In this document: positions 5,502 to 5,974 of the stretch, one piece after another
Position numbering within the stretch: the stretch's first letter is position 1
Layout: every line of letters starts with the position of its first letter
Assembly: GCA_023389045.1 (NCBI GenBank)
Contig: JAEWEZ010000171.1
Coordinates: 1-5,974, forward strand
Source: Actinomycetes bacterium
GTDB lineage: Bacteria; Actinomycetota; Actinomycetes; Actinomycetales; Dermabacteraceae
DNA length: 5,974 nt
Reading direction: 5' to 3'
Translations under genes and position numbers: made by a program
The notes under the pieces: generated by a model
What the model was told of the DNA's origin: nothing
The model's database searches: none
What the model saw: only the letters and a program-made list of their open reading frames with translations

Positions 5502-5507
5502 AGTGTA
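5502..5507 (-). promoter_or_regulatory. pdxH: -10 box (TACACT) for leaderless pdxH mRNA
   Basis: The minus strand reads TACACT, CCCGGC, ATG. The 6-nt gap puts transcription start at or next to the pdxH initiation codon, and no ribosome binding site is available. TACACT keeps the T, A and final T of the -10 consensus. The -35 region (around 5525-5530, CCCCAC) does not resemble TTGACA. Confidence 0.55.
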
Positions 5508-5546
5508 CGAAGCGCAAGCCCGGCGTGGGGCGGATCGCGGGTGGGT

Positions 5547-5660
5547 GGCGGGCAGGTGTGGGAGCCGAGGGGAGCGAGACCTTGGGGTTCAGCCCTCGAG
5601 GACTGGGCTCCGGCGTTGGCTCTCGGATGCCCGCGGCGGCGATCCCCACACCGCCCCGCC
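5547..5660. other. Long imperfect inverted repeat, possible structured RNA
   Basis: GGCGGG-CA-GGTGTGGG (5547-5562) can pair with CCCACACC-GC-CCCGCC (5645-5660): 14 base pairs interrupted by one 2x2 mismatch, enclosing 82 nt. Inside, CGAGGG (5566-5571) can pair with CCCTCG (5593-5598), and AGCCC (5591-5595) with GGGCT (5605-5609) as an alternative. It lies upstream of the pdxH promoter. It matches no RNA family I recognise. In so GC-rich a region chance pairing is a real possibility. Confidence 0.3.
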
Positions 5661-5716
5661 CCAATCATCTCCGCCTCGGGGTTACCGGCGGGGAATTGGC
5701 GGTATAGAGCCGACTG

Positions 5717-5750
5717 CGGCGTATATGTCGTAGCTGGCCATATAACGCCG
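5717..5750. promoter_or_regulatory. AT-cored inverted repeat, candidate operator or hairpin
   Basis: CGGCGTATATG (5717-5727) pairs with CATATAACGCCG (5739-5750) with a single bulged A, around an 11-nt loop. The arms contain TATAT/ATATA in an otherwise GC-rich window. It could be a dyad binding site for a regulator, or the hairpin of a small RNA. No gene start lies within 200 bp on either strand, so no target is obvious. Confidence 0.4.
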
Positions 5751-5755
5751 GTGCT

Positions 5756-5774
5756 CTTGTGACACGGTCGCAAG
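5756..5774. promoter_or_regulatory. 19-bp palindrome, candidate regulator binding site
   Basis: CTTGTGAC-ACG-GTCGCAAG is a dyad of two 8-bp arms with one mismatch and a 3-bp centre. Size and symmetry fit a dimeric repressor operator. It begins 6 bp after the AT-cored dyad at 5717-5750 and lies about 60 bp downstream of the membrane-protein gene's stop. No family is assigned. Confidence 0.4.
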
Positions 5775-5836
5775 GACACGGCCGCCACGCTAACGCTCGA
5801 TCCGCCGCCGCTGCCCACACCCCAACCGGGCCTGAA

Positions 5837-5974
5837 CTAGGCCGCGGCTTTGCCGCCCTTGGACTCTTCTCGGCGGGCCTGCTGGATGAGTTCCCACATC
5901 CGCACCAGGCGCGGAAGCGTGAGGATCACCAGGCCACCGGCAATGTTGAGCGGGATGACCCAGCAGAACCACAC
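5837..5974 (-). CDS. C-terminus of an integral membrane protein, 5' end outside the window
   Basis: The minus-strand frame is open from the right edge to TAG at 5839-5837. It gives 45 residues that contain a hydrophobic segment (FCWVIPLNIAGGLVILTL, about residues 3-20), then a positively charged tail (PRLVRMWELIQQARREESKGGKAAA). By the positive-inside rule this is a final transmembrane helix with a cytoplasmic C-terminus. The codon bias is typical of the neighbouring genes. The N-x-x-G-G pattern in the last helix recalls the formate/nitrite transporter family, but one helix is too little to assign it. A 5-bp stem (GGCCT/AGGCC, 5829-5843) overlaps the stop codon. A gap of 341 bp separates it from pdxH downstream. 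Confidence 0.7.
   Translation of the reverse strand: MWFCWVIPLNIAGGLVILTLPRLVRMWELIQQARREESKGGKAAA

Noticed and set aside
5372..5818. Minus-strand open frame of about 148 residues across the spacer upstream of pdxH
   Set aside because: Proline-rich composition, overlap with the pdxH start in another frame, mixed third-position bases and no domain. The spacer is better read as non-coding.
5496..5836. tRNA or known housekeeping RNA in the pdxH upstream spacer
   Set aside because: No acceptor stem plus T-loop signature (GGTTCGAATC-like) and no SRP, RNase P, tmRNA or 6C RNA motif could be found by eye.
5829..5843. GGCCT/AGGCC hairpin as terminator of the membrane-protein gene
   Set aside because: Only 5 bp, it overlaps the stop codon and has no U-tract.
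5790..5972. Minus-strand 60-residue open frame at the right edge
   Set aside because: A different frame on the same strand encodes a transmembrane helix with a charged tail and fits the local codon bias, so this one is a shadow.

Overview
This is a very GC-rich stretch. Codons end mostly in G or C, GTG is used as a start codon, and several genes appear to start without a leader. That suggests a high-GC actinomycete (Actinomycetia, perhaps Micrococcales); genus is not decidable from the sequence. The window reads as ordinary chromosome: unrelated, mostly single-gene transcription units with no transposase, integrase, tRNA, rRNA or CRISPR array.

Layout from left to right: the 3' part of a GNAT-family N-acetyltransferase gene (+, cut by the left edge); a 197-bp convergent spacer full of degenerate GC-rich repeats; a large beta-lactamase-fold serine hydrolase (-); a compact divergent promoter region with two mirrored TACGAT -10 boxes; a class I glutamine amidotransferase (+); a second convergent spacer carrying four degenerate copies of a 20-bp unit; an SRPBCC/AHSA1-type protein (-); a small very basic hypothetical protein (-); a C-rich (on the transcribed strand) repetitive spacer; pdxH, pyridoxamine 5'-phosphate oxidase (-); a 341-bp non-coding spacer with three dyad-symmetric elements; and the C-terminus of an integral membrane protein (-, cut by the right edge).

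The genes do not form an evident pathway. PdxH makes the cofactor PLP. The amidotransferase and the acetyltransferase are enzymes of unknown substrate. The serine hydrolase and SRPBCC protein are families whose substrates cannot be read from sequence. The last three complete genes share a strand, but their spacers (154 to 245 bp) and separate promoter-like boxes argue against a tight operon.

I found no convincing novel multi-gene system. The signals most worth a second look are non-coding: the spacer upstream of pdxH (three dyads, about 5547-5774), the mirrored divergent promoter at 2644-2667, a recurring 13-mer GGGGCCGACGGGG, the 20-bp tandem array at 3430-3509, and a pyrimidine-rich Rho-site-like tract after pdxH.
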